DNA from: Cytophagales bacterium
GTDB lineage: Bacteria > Bacteroidota > Bacteroidia > Cytophagales > Spirosomataceae
Direction of reading: 5' to 3'
DNA length: 64,000 nt
Assembly (NCBI GenBank): GCA_024742395.1
Contig: JANSYO010000016.1
Span: 21,266-85,265, forward strand
The translations under genes were made by a program, and so were the position numbers. Shown here one piece after another: positions 16,827 to 25,392 of this stretch (positions are counted from its first letter, which is position 1; the number at the start of each line of letters is the position of its first letter). The notes beneath the pieces are model-generated. The model was not told the DNA's origin and did no database searches. It worked only from the letters and a program-made list of their open reading frames with translations.

Positions 16827-17702
16827 TTATGATGCAAATAAATCACTGCTCAAATACCTGTCTCCCCTGTCGCACACGATAAAAACTATCAGGCCTTCTT
16901 CTAATTCTTCTGCCAGCTGAAGTGCCGCAAAAGCCGCACCTCCACTACTCATTCCTGCAAAAATTGATTCTGTTTTGGCAAGTTCTCTTGCCGTTTTGGT
17001 GGCATTCTCAGTGGAAATATCAATTACTCTGTCTACACGTGATGGATCAAATATCTTAGGAAGATACTCCTTAGGCCATCTTCTAATTCCTGGAATTGAG
17101 GAACCATCTGTTGGCTGACAGCCAACTATCTGAATGTCTTCATTTTGTTCTTTCAGGTACTTTGAAGTGCCCATGATAGTTCCAGTTGTTCCCATTGAAC
17201 TCACAAAATGAGTCACTTTCCCGTCGGTATCTCTCCAAATCTCAGGACCCGTGCTCATGTAATGTGCTTCATAATTGTCAGGGTTGGCAAACTGATTAAA
17301 CTGATAATACTCGTCTAATTGCCCTTTTTCATCCGCATAGTCTCTGCAAGCCTCAATTCCATCCAGAAGAATCACTGTGGCACCATAGGCCTCCATAGTT
17401 TGCATTCTTTCTTTGGTGCTATTTGAAGGTAAAACGAGTTCTATCTCCAGATCGAACTGCCGGGCAATCATGGCTAAAGCAATGCCGGTATTACCACTGG
17501 TAGCCTCTATTAGCTTCATACCCGGCTTGATGTCGCCTCTGTCTAAAGCTGCCCGAATCATATTCAAAGCAGCCCTGTCTTTGACAGAACCTCCCGGATT
17601 ATCACCCTCCAGCTTACCAAAAACTTTGACTTTGGGATTCCTATTTAATCTTTTAATTTCTACCAATGGGGTATTTCCCACCAGGTCTAATATTGTGGCC
17701 AT
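16827..17702 (-). CDS. cysM: O-acetylserine sulfhydrylase (cysteine synthase, CysM type)
   Basis: A PLP enzyme that makes cysteine from O-acetylserine and sulfide (or thiosulfate). The PLP lysine is Lys41 in GGSVKDR; the phosphate-binding loop EATSGNTGIALA and the glycine-rich SMGTTGTIMG follow in order. The length of 291 aa and sequence (WPKEYLPKIFDPSRVD) fit the CysM rather than the CysK branch. It is only 1 base downstream of the serine acetyltransferase gene, so the two steps of cysteine synthesis are translated from one mRNA. Confidence 0.93.
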   Translation of the reverse strand: MATILDLVGNTPLVEIKRLNRNPKVKVFGKLEGDNPGGSVKDRAALNMIRAALDRGDIKPGMKLIEATSGNTGIALAMIARQFDLEIELVLPSNSTKERMQTMEAYGATVILLDGIEACRDYADEKGQLDEYYQFNQFANPDNYEAHYMSTGPEIWRDTDGKVTHFVSSMGTTGTIMGTSKYLKEQNEDIQIVGCQPTDGSSIPGIRRWPKEYLPKIFDPSRVDRVIDISTENATKTARELAKTESIFAGMSSGGAAFAALQLAEELEEGLIVFIVCDRGDRYLSSDLFAS

Positions 17703-17703
17703 G

Positions 17704-18513
17704 TTATACGAGTTCTCTCTCTTTAACTTCTATTTCTGGTTTGTGGTAGGCTATACTGTTGCCTGGTACGCTCTTAGTGAGCCATACGTTCCCTCCAATA
17801 ATACTTCCCTTTCCTATGACAGTTTCGCCACCAAGTATAGTCGCGTTAGCGTAGATAACCACATTATCTTCTACCGTAGGATGTCTTTTCACATTGGCTA
17901 GGCTTTTATCAACACTCAATGCCCCCAGTGTAACCCCCTGATATATTTTTACATGTTTTCCTATCACGCAGGTTCCGCCTATGACTATCCCGCTACCATG
18001 GTCTATAAAGAAATGCTCTCCAATCTCCGCTCCCGGATGTATGTCTATTCCGGTTATGGAATGAGAATATTCTGTTAAAATTCTAGGTATTAATGGAATG
18101 TCCATTTTTAACAACATATTGGCTAAACGATAATAAGAAATCGCCTTAAACCCCGGATACGCTCTGATTACTTCAAACTCAGAAGTAGCCGCCGGATCTC
18201 CCGCCATAATGGCCTGAACGTCTGTATTCAACACCCTGAATAACTCAGGCAAAGATTCTTTGAATTTTGTTGCTCTTTCGTCATTATTGCAGTCTTTGCA
18301 CTGATCAGTGGCATTTAAAATATGCTTAAGTTCATTTCCCAAATTCCATATTTCTCCCTCAATTTCATGAATACTAGGGAAGAAGTCTTTGGCTTGTTCT
18401 GGAAACAATAAATTAAATACCTCATTTGCCCAGGCACCTATCTTACTGGTAGGTGGTACGGCTTCAGTTTCCTGATGTTTTTTGTAGATGTACTGCAGAA
18501 ATTGCTGCTTCAT
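17704..18513 (-). CDS. cysE: Serine O-acetyltransferase
   Basis: Catalyses acetyl-CoA-dependent activation of serine, the first step of cysteine synthesis. The C-terminal half is a left-handed beta helix of hexapeptide repeats, with the family motifs DIHPGAEIG, FFIDHGSGIVIG and GVTLGALS; the N-terminal half is helical. The start at 18513 (MKQQFLQYIYKKH) matches the usual beginning of the family; the frame is open to another ATG at 18564 that would add 17 residues. It is followed after 1 base by cysM. The C-terminus ends in KERELV rather than the Ile that docks into cysteine synthase in enterobacteria, so complex formation is uncertain. Confidence 0.92.
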   Translation of the reverse strand: MKQQFLQYIYKKHQETEAVPPTSKIGAWANEVFNLLFPEQAKDFFPSIHEIEGEIWNLGNELKHILNATDQCKDCNNDERATKFKESLPELFRVLNTDVQAIMAGDPAATSEFEVIRAYPGFKAISYYRLANMLLKMDIPLIPRILTEYSHSITGIDIHPGAEIGEHFFIDHGSGIVIGGTCVIGKHVKIYQGVTLGALSVDKSLANVKRHPTVEDNVVIYANATILGGETVIGKGSIIGGNVWLTKSVPGNSIAYHKPEIEVKERELV

Positions 18514-18606
18514 ACCGAAAGGTTGTTTTGGAAGGTAAACGAACAATTTACCTGCCACGTTCATGTCAATTCATGAATTTACGCCAAATTTCAAGATTCT
18601 ATCGAC

Positions 18607-21000
18607 TTACTCTAAGGTAAAGTTATAAGCAAGAGACACCACAGGGATTTTAAAAATATGAAGTTTATAGGCTTTTGTCAGGTTATTCTCCGTTTTAAAA
18701 AATACAGAATATACATTCTTTCGGGCATAAACATTATAAACTGAAAATGCCCAGTTGCCTTTCCATCGCTTGTCTTTTAAAGAAGGATTATAAATATTCC
18801 AGGCCAAATCTAACCTGTGGTAATCCGGAATTCTTTTATTATTTCGCTGATCATAGAATGGGTATAAGCTGTTCAGATAATTGACAAAACCAACCGGCTC
18901 AGTGTAAGGTCTGCCGGTATTATACACAAAATTAAAAGAGAAGGAGTTACTCTTATCTACATTAAACTCTAATGAAGCATTAAAGCTGTGGGGGCGATCA
19001 TAATTAGCCGCATACCATTCGCCTCCGTTTACCTTTTCCAGAATATTTGCTCCTTCGTCTACTTTATTAAAGGTACGGGAAAAAGTATAATTGGCCCAGC
19101 CGGTGAAAACACCCTTTTTCTTTGACACCATAGCCTCTATGCCATAGGCTTTACTGATTCCCTGCACCAATTGGGTTTCAGGAAATGACTGCAGTAAGAA
19201 ATCTGCTCCCGGCTTATAATCAATCATATTATTTGTAAACCTGTAGTAGCCTTCCAGAGTAGCTTCATAAATACCATCTGTGAAGTTCTTGTAAAGGCCT
19301 GCGGTAAATAAATGACTTATTTGAGGTTTTATGTGCGAATCACTTGTTTTCCATCTTGACGTAGGAATAGGCGTGGTGGTATTTGAAACAATCTGAATGT
19401 ATTGACGCATCAGGTTGTATCCAAACTTAATGGAACTACCCTCATTTACAGAATATCTCAAACCAAATCTGGGCTCAAATCCTCCATATGTTTTAATAAT
19501 TTCCGCGTCAGAATACGTAGTATTTTCCAATACAGAAAAGTCATCTCTGGGCTGATCTTCTCTGTAGGCTCTGACGGTAGCTGGCCCCAAATTGGTAAAC
19601 AGGCTGTAGCGAAGCCCCATAGTTAAGGCCAGCTTAGGGTTTAAACTGAGTTCCTCGTCTATAAATGCAGCCCACTCGTTACCTTGCTCTTGCGGAGTCT
19701 GTATATAATTTACACTTGGGCTATTCCCAGGATTTAGAGTGCCTGGATTGATTTGATAATTGGTAAAAACCGCTCCGATCTCTGTTTTGTGTTTCTCATT
19801 TTGATAATAAGTGCTGGCCTTTAATTGCCTCTGCCTTACCCCAGATTCCAGCTTAATCGGGTTTTCAGTTTCCAGTTCTCTGGTAGCAATAGTTGGCTTA
19901 TAAGCAGCAATCATTGCGGAAAGCTGAAAGTCCATTTTGTCATTTAACCTATGTGTCAGCTTGCCTGTCCCATTCAAAGTTTTATGTTCAAAAAAAGTAG
20001 TAGTACCCACTACATTAGGGAGGTTTGTCAGGAGATTTGTTTGAAAGAAGTCAGAGTTTAAATAAGCCGTGGCAGTAAAGGTATTTTTATTGTTAATTCG
20101 CCAAAAACCTTTAGCTACTCCCTCACCAAAAGTTGCTTTAATTGCCTCTAAATCACTATCAATAAATGGCAATAACCCATCATGATAAGATCCTCTTGCA
20201 GCCACATAAATAGCTGCTTTATCTTTGACAATCGGGACATTTACCATTAGCTTTTCAGAAATCAGGCTTATGCCACCCTTGACTCTAAACTTAGTCAGGT
20301 CAGGATTTTGCAGAGCAATATCCATTACCGAAGCTGCTCTACCACCATACCTTGCCGGTACATTCCCTTTATAAATATCCAAATTCCTGACGGCATCAGG
20401 GGGAGTAACGGAAAAGAGCCCAAACATATGTGTAGGATTAAAAATGGGCATATCATCTATCAAAATCAGGTTTTGATCTGTGGTACCCCCTCTAATATTT
20501 ACTCCATTGGAAGCCTCCCCCACACTGGTCACTCCGGGCAGCATTTGAATACTTCTGAAAATATCTATTTCACCAAAAGCCGAAGGGATTTTCTCCAGCG
20601 TTTTGATATTGATGGAGTTTGCTCCTAACACAGGTTTCCTCACATTTTGATCAAAGCCTTTACTGGTCACTACAACTTGTTCCAGCCGGTTACTCACTTC
20701 TTCCAGTTTAACAGTACCCTCTATATATGACCTGCCCGCTGGTAAAATAATCCATTGCGAAACATAACCGGTATACCTTATTTGTATTACATTCTCGGCG
20801 TATGGCAACTCCACATAAAACTTACCCTTCGCATCCGTTTTTTGCCCCTTGTTCTTGCCTTGATAATTCACCAATATCGTGGCACCTTCCAGCACATCGT
20901 TTGTCAGAGAATCAACCACCGTTCCGGAGGCAAAAATTTGTGCTTTTACAGTAGAAGTAAAGCATGCAAGTATGATAAATACGTAGACTACTTTTTTCAT
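18607..21000 (-). CDS. TonB-dependent receptor with carboxypeptidase-regulatory-like domain
   Basis: A 797-aa outer-membrane receptor for energised uptake. After a Sec signal (about 1-20) comes a CarboxypepD_reg-like beta domain (~22-100: GTVVDSLTNDVLEGATI, DAKGKFYVELP), then the TonB plug (~110-225, with IRGGTTDQNLILIDDMPIFN) and a 22-strand barrel to the C-terminus. It lacks the size and plug features of SusC proteins (about 1000 aa). Its start codon abuts the stop of the upstream DUF4249 lipoprotein, so the two are co-translated; this pairing recurs in Bacteroidota. The ligand is unknown. Confidence 0.9.
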   Translation of the reverse strand: MKKVVYVFIILACFTSTVKAQIFASGTVVDSLTNDVLEGATILVNYQGKNKGQKTDAKGKFYVELPYAENVIQIRYTGYVSQWIILPAGRSYIEGTVKLEEVSNRLEQVVVTSKGFDQNVRKPVLGANSINIKTLEKIPSAFGEIDIFRSIQMLPGVTSVGEASNGVNIRGGTTDQNLILIDDMPIFNPTHMFGLFSVTPPDAVRNLDIYKGNVPARYGGRAASVMDIALQNPDLTKFRVKGGISLISEKLMVNVPIVKDKAAIYVAARGSYHDGLLPFIDSDLEAIKATFGEGVAKGFWRINNKNTFTATAYLNSDFFQTNLLTNLPNVVGTTTFFEHKTLNGTGKLTHRLNDKMDFQLSAMIAAYKPTIATRELETENPIKLESGVRQRQLKASTYYQNEKHKTEIGAVFTNYQINPGTLNPGNSPSVNYIQTPQEQGNEWAAFIDEELSLNPKLALTMGLRYSLFTNLGPATVRAYREDQPRDDFSVLENTTYSDAEIIKTYGGFEPRFGLRYSVNEGSSIKFGYNLMRQYIQIVSNTTTPIPTSRWKTSDSHIKPQISHLFTAGLYKNFTDGIYEATLEGYYRFTNNMIDYKPGADFLLQSFPETQLVQGISKAYGIEAMVSKKKGVFTGWANYTFSRTFNKVDEGANILEKVNGGEWYAANYDRPHSFNASLEFNVDKSNSFSFNFVYNTGRPYTEPVGFVNYLNSLYPFYDQRNNKRIPDYHRLDLAWNIYNPSLKDKRWKGNWAFSVYNVYARKNVYSVFFKTENNLTKAYKLHIFKIPVVSLAYNFTLE

Positions 21001-22215
21001 TTACAATCCAAATTGCCAGTTACGTGGAGCTATCGGGGTTCTGTTTTCTGAAGCTTCGCAATTCGCCAATGGCACCAGAGCCCGGTAAGTGCCGTCAGGT
21101 TCAAAAATTGGGTCTCTGTTATTCAAAACAGCGAAAAGATGATCAGGAATAGCTCCCGAGGCATCTGTTCTTGACAACATATGTCGTAATTCGGTGACTG
21201 CAGAGGCCGTAAAATATCCCAACACTAACTCATCTTTAGCTTCGACATTTAAAACGTTACTTTTTATAGGAGCCGGTGGCGTATCGGCCAATGAACCCGA
21301 ATTTATTGACTGGTCTTCAATCAATTTCAAATACCTGAACGCTCCGGGAGTCAAAGACTTTTGTTGAATGGTTACCAGACATGAGTTGGCCTGTAAAACC
21401 GGTACCTGAGCCACCAGTTTATTGCTTTGTGTTTGCCCGTTTGTGAAAACATCAGAAAATATCTGAATATCTTCTCCCGGGAAAATCTCCCAGCAAAATC
21501 CACTACAACTATAATCAAAGAGGGTATTTGGGTGTAAATTATTGTCAAGAATGCACTGGCCACCAGAGCTGGCCGTTTCATCATCTTTGGTATAAAAACT
21601 TTGCTTACAGGTTTGACAAATTTTCTGTATTTCGTAATCCGTCCACGACCAACTATAGAAATTTTGCTCCGCCACCGGATCATCAAACTCTATGTAAAAA
21701 TCATGGGTAGGAATCTGTAAATTATATAATCTTGGAGTTTTAATACCTTCAGGATTATAGCGTATTTCAAAATCTTTTATTTCTGAAACAGGCAGCATCT
21801 CTTCAACAGAAGATTCATATTTTCTGCCATCGCTTATGCTAATTTTCAATTGATAAGTATTGCCTATGGCTGCAAAAAAGCCCAAGGGCATTTGGTACAC
21901 TCCAGGTGCGGTTTCGTTTAAACTGTATTCCTGCGTCCCATTCTCTATTACTCTAACATCTGCCCTACTTACAGCTACCGCCTTATTGTCTTTAGAGAAA
22001 ATAGTTTTGCTGAATTCAGTACTGACAAACTCGGTCTGGTCATCTGTTTCAAAAACCTTAACTACTTGAGGCTGATCTCCCACATTGGTAATTGTGCCTT
22101 CCACAATAAGGTACTTTTTGCTGGCAGCAATATCTACCTCATACGTATCAACACATGAAAAAAACAATGCCAGAACAATGAAAAACAGAGCAATACTCTT
22201 TCCTGAAATATTCAT
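21001..22215 (-). CDS. DUF4249 family lipoprotein
   Basis: A lipoprotein of about 404 aa whose signal peptide ends at ALFFSC (start taken at the second Met, 22215; the first, 22221, adds two residues). The early KYLIVEGTITN and later DPVAEQNFYSW motifs, and the general beta-rich layout, fit DUF4249. Several Cys (CQTCKQ, GQCI, CSGFC) probably form disulfides. It is directly upstream of, and touching, the TonB receptor gene, suggesting a surface lid or accessory protein for that receptor by analogy with SusD, though it is not a SusD homologue. Confidence 0.85.
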   Translation of the reverse strand: MNISGKSIALFFIVLALFFSCVDTYEVDIAASKKYLIVEGTITNVGDQPQVVKVFETDDQTEFVSTEFSKTIFSKDNKAVAVSRADVRVIENGTQEYSLNETAPGVYQMPLGFFAAIGNTYQLKISISDGRKYESSVEEMLPVSEIKDFEIRYNPEGIKTPRLYNLQIPTHDFYIEFDDPVAEQNFYSWSWTDYEIQKICQTCKQSFYTKDDETASSGGQCILDNNLHPNTLFDYSCSGFCWEIFPGEDIQIFSDVFTNGQTQSNKLVAQVPVLQANSCLVTIQQKSLTPGAFRYLKLIEDQSINSGSLADTPPAPIKSNVLNVEAKDELVLGYFTASAVTELRHMLSRTDASGAIPDHLFAVLNNRDPIFEPDGTYRALVPLANCEASENRTPIAPRNWQFGL

Positions 22216-22397
22216 AAACAATACCCCTGCTTATTTCAAGGGTACACATAGGTTAAGGCTACGAAAATACACAATTAATCTCATCAGAATGAATTAAGCT
22301 CAAAACTGTCAATCTGTCAGTCTTTGGCTGATTGGAATATACTTTGATCATTAAGCCTTTACAAGAATAGAATTAACACTTAAATCATAAATACAAC

Positions 22398-24212
22398 ATG
22401 TCAACAGAGAAAGGTACCATTTCGATAAATACGGAAAACATCTTTCCGATCATCAAAAAGTTTCTTTACTCAGATAATGAAATTTTCCTGAGGGAGTTGG
22501 TCTCAAATGCCGTAGATGCTACGCAAAAGATCAAAAAGCTCTCTGCCATGGGCAAATATGATGGAGAATTAGGCGATCTTAAAATCAAAGTTTCAGTAGA
22601 CAAAGAAGCCAAAACCATAACTATTTCAGATAAGGGTTTAGGTATGACTGCTGATGAAGTCAAAAAATACATCAATCAAATTGCGTTCTCTGGAGCGAAA
22701 GATTTCCTTGAAAAATACAAAGATGTAGATGACAAAAACCCAATTATCGGTCAATTTGGCTTGGGCTTTTACTCAGCCTATATGGTAGCCAAAGAGGTAG
22801 AAATTCATACGAAGTCATATCAGGACGAACCAGCAGTAAAATGGACGTGTGACGGTACAACTGAATATGAGATTGGCGACATTGAAAAAGCGGAAAGAGG
22901 TACAGACATTATCCTTCATATTGCTGAAGACTCTGAAGAATTTTTAGAAGAAAGCAAGCTGGAGCAGATTTTAAATAAGTATGGTAAATTTTTACCGGTA
23001 GAAATTGAATTCAAAGAAACGGTAATCAATAATCCTAACCCAATTTGGGTAAAATCACCGTCAGACCTCAAAGACGAAGATTACCTGGCTTTCTACAAGC
23101 AATTATATCCAATGTCAGAAGATCCGCTTTTCTGGATTCACCTGAACGTAGATTATCCGTTTAATCTTACCGGGGTTCTTTATTTCCCTAAAATCAAGCA
23201 GGATTTCCAATTAAGCAGAGAGAAAATACAGCTTTACAGCCGTCAGGTGTTTATTACAGATGACGTCAAAGACATTGTTCCTGAGTTCTTACAACTTCTC
23301 CATGGAGTGATTGACTCACCAGATATTCCATTGAACGTATCTCGTTCTTACCTGCAGGCTGATGGAAATGTGCGTAAAATCAATAGTCACATTACCAAAA
23401 AGGTAGCCGATAAGCTTTCTGACCTTTTCAAAGATGACAGAAAGGCCTTTGAGGAGAAGTGGGATAGCATTGGACTTTTTGTGAAATATGGCATCATCTC
23501 TGATGATAAGTTCTATGACAGAGCCAAAGACTTTGTGCTTGTTAAAAATACTGAAGGAGCATATTTCACTCTCGACGAGTACAAGACCAAATTAGAAGCT
23601 CTTCAAAAAGACAAGGATGAGAATACCGTAGTGCTTTATACTACTAATGCCGACCAGCAAGACAGCTATATTAAAGCTGCCAAAAAGCGTGAGTTTGACG
23701 TGGTTATATTAGAAGATGTGCTCGATGCTCACTTCATTAATACCATGGAGCAGAAGTTAGAGAAAGTTACTTTTAAGCGTGTGGATGGCGATTCTCTGGA
23801 TAAGTTAATTGATAAAGGCTTAAGTACAGAATCGGTTTTAACGGATAAAGAAAAAGAGAAAGTAGAAGGTCTGTTTAAAGAATTGACAGGAAACAATGTG
23901 GTACAAATAGAGGCTCTTTCTGCAGATGATGCCCCTGTGAGTATTGTACTGCCTGAATTTATGCGAAGATGGACAGACATGAGCAAGCTTCAAGGACAGG
24001 CAGGAATGATGGGCCAAATGCCAACGATGTACAATTTAGTAGTTAATGGCAACAGCCCTGTTATTGCTAAAATGCTTAAAATGAAAGGAGAGGAAAGAAG
24101 ACAAACTTATGCAAAGCAATTGCACGATCTCGCTCTTCTTTCACAAGGAATGCTTTCGGGCGGTAACCTGACAGATTTTGTAAACCGGACTTTCGAGGAG
24201 ATGGTGGCGTAA
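22398..24212 (+). CDS. htpG: Molecular chaperone HtpG (Hsp90)
   Basis: A 604-aa bacterial Hsp90. The N-terminal GHKL ATPase motifs are clear: ELVSNAVDA, DKGLGMT, GQFGLGFYSAY and the later GTDIILH; the middle domain holds the catalytic-loop region SREKIQLYSRQVF, and the C-terminal dimerisation domain follows. It refolds stress-damaged proteins in the cytoplasm. It is a single gene; a hairpin-rich repeat array starts soon after its stop codon. I saw no obvious heat-shock operator in the 176 bases upstream. Confidence 0.97.
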   Translation: MSTEKGTISINTENIFPIIKKFLYSDNEIFLRELVSNAVDATQKIKKLSAMGKYDGELGDLKIKVSVDKEAKTITISDKGLGMTADEVKKYINQIAFSGAKDFLEKYKDVDDKNPIIGQFGLGFYSAYMVAKEVEIHTKSYQDEPAVKWTCDGTTEYEIGDIEKAERGTDIILHIAEDSEEFLEESKLEQILNKYGKFLPVEIEFKETVINNPNPIWVKSPSDLKDEDYLAFYKQLYPMSEDPLFWIHLNVDYPFNLTGVLYFPKIKQDFQLSREKIQLYSRQVFITDDVKDIVPEFLQLLHGVIDSPDIPLNVSRSYLQADGNVRKINSHITKKVADKLSDLFKDDRKAFEEKWDSIGLFVKYGIISDDKFYDRAKDFVLVKNTEGAYFTLDEYKTKLEALQKDKDENTVVLYTTNADQQDSYIKAAKKREFDVVILEDVLDAHFINTMEQKLEKVTFKRVDGDSLDKLIDKGLSTESVLTDKEKEKVEGLFKELTGNNVVQIEALSADDAPVSIVLPEFMRRWTDMSKLQGQAGMMGQMPTMYNLVVNGNSPVIAKMLKMKGEERRQTYAKQLHDLALLSQGMLSGGNLTDFVNRTFEEMVA

Positions 24213-24219
24213 CCTCGGA

Positions 24220-24470
24220 TCTCGACTCCGCTCGATCTGACGGTAATTCAAACAAACTGTCTGACTGAGCGGAGTCAAAAAACAGTCCTTTCAATTCAAA
24301 CGGCAAATCAAACAAACTGTCTGACTGAGCGGAGTCGAAAACAGTCCTTTCAATTCAAATGGCAAATCAAACAAACTGTCTGTCTGAGCGGAGTCGAAGA
24401 CAGTCCTTTCAATTCAAACGGCAAATCAAACAAACTGTCTGTCTGAGCGGAGTCGAAGACAGTCCTTTCA
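24220..24470. repeat. Four-copy 59-60 bp tandem repeat array with hairpin core
   Basis: Units begin at about 24241, 24301, 24360 and 24419 (periods 60, 59, 59; the last is partial, ending near 24470). Each contains AACTGTCT, the core GAGCGGAGTC, then (A)GACAGT, so ACTGTCT and AGACAGT can pair across the core in units 3 and 4. Copies differ by only a few substitutions. An inverted copy of the core (CGACTCCGCTC) lies at 24223-24233, right after htpG, and can pair with the first unit. This is a REP-like intergenic repeat; it does not code for a protein and has no spacer structure. Confidence 0.85.
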
Positions 24471-24480
24471 CTACAAAATG

Positions 24481-24506
24481 AACCCCAAAGTGTGATCTTT
24501 GGGGTT
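24481..24506. terminator. Bidirectional terminator after the repeat array
   Basis: A perfect 10-bp stem AACCCCAAAG (24481-24490) with CTTTGGGGTT (24497-24506) and a 6-base loop, followed by T-rich sequence on the plus strand. It sits between convergent htpG and the IMPACT-family gene. Confidence 0.75.
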
Positions 24507-24586
24507 TTGTATTTCTAATCTCAAACCGTGTATTTTTTACTGTACCTCAATAATTTCAGGAACACATATTCCTCTGAAAGCATCCT

Positions 24587-25192
24587 TTACTTCACCTCCA
24601 CCCCCATAAAACTCATTTCCTCAAAATCGGCCTTGACTTCATCTAACAGTGAAAGCCTCACTTCAATAGAAAGAATATACCGATCTGTATAATCCTGCGA
24701 AAGAATGTTCAAGTCATACTTTTTAATGATCCGCATCACGTCGTTCATGTATTGGATATTAAATAAGATTTCTAATGTTTCGTTAATGGTCTTTTCTTCA
24801 AACTTAGCCAGCTCCAATGCCTCTTGCGTAGCCATTTTATAGGCATTGATCAGCCCGGGCACACCCAGCAGAGTCCCTCCAAAATAACGAACCACCACGA
24901 CGAATACATTTCTTAAATTATTAGATAACAATACATTCAAAATGGGTTTACCAGCTGACCCACTTGGCTCACCATCGTCATTGGCTCTGAAATTGTCATC
25001 ATCAGTACCCAGTCTGTATGCGTAACAATAATGCCTTGCTTTGGGGTGCTTCTTCTTGACTTCTTCCAAGTAAAATTTAACCTCGTCTTCATCATTTGCC
25101 GGGAAGGCAAAGCCAAAAAACTTACTCCCCTTATCCTTAAACAAACTCTCTGTGGATTCTGCGATAGTATAATAAGTATCTTCAATTGCCAT
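24587..25192 (-). CDS. YigZ/IMPACT family protein
   Basis: A 201-aa protein of the YigZ/IMPACT (UPF0029) family. The diagnostic N-terminal motifs are seen: KGSKFFGFAFP, HPKARHYCYAYRLG, NDDGEPSGSAGKPIL and VVVRYFGGTLLGVPGLINAY; a DUF1949-like ferredoxin-fold domain forms the C-terminus. Family members have been linked to translation regulation in eukaryotes, and the bacterial role is unclear. It is a single gene diverging from glnS. Confidence 0.92.
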   Translation of the reverse strand: MAIEDTYYTIAESTESLFKDKGSKFFGFAFPANDEDEVKFYLEEVKKKHPKARHYCYAYRLGTDDDNFRANDDGEPSGSAGKPILNVLLSNNLRNVFVVVVRYFGGTLLGVPGLINAYKMATQEALELAKFEEKTINETLEILFNIQYMNDVMRIIKKYDLNILSQDYTDRYILSIEVRLSLLDEVKADFEEMSFMGVEVK

Positions 25193-25306
25193 GGGCGTTC
25201 CTATTTCTCACTCTTGCTTTGCAATAATCATAAAAGCAAAAAATGCTAAAACTAATGAGAGAGCAAAAGTATCTGTTTAAACGGGATAATCCTTTTGGTT
25301 TTCTAG

Positions 25307-25335
25307 TTGGTTTAAGGAATTCTTAAGTAATTTTG
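25307..25335 (+). promoter_or_regulatory. glnS promoter
   Basis: TTG (25307-25309), an 18-base spacer, and a perfect TAnnTTTG element TAATTTTG (25328-25335). The position places transcription start near 25341, upstream of ATG 25393, and makes the in-frame TTG at 25333 part of the promoter rather than a start codon. Confidence 0.55.
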
Positions 25336-25392
25336 CCCCCTTACAAAGTCAGCAGCAGACTTTTGAGTACCGGCAAAAACAAAAAGAAGGGG

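Noticed and set aside
17413..17901. 162-aa plus-strand open frame over cysM/cysE
   Set aside because: It overlaps two well-supported minus-strand cysteine genes and shows no domain.
18607..22215. SusC/SusD polysaccharide utilisation locus
   Set aside because: The receptor is shorter than SusC, its partner is DUF4249 and not SusD, and no glycoside hydrolase is adjacent.
24220..24470. CRISPR array
   Set aside because: The units are continuous near-identical repeats with no variable spacers, and no cas gene is nearby. A tandem intergenic repeat explains it.
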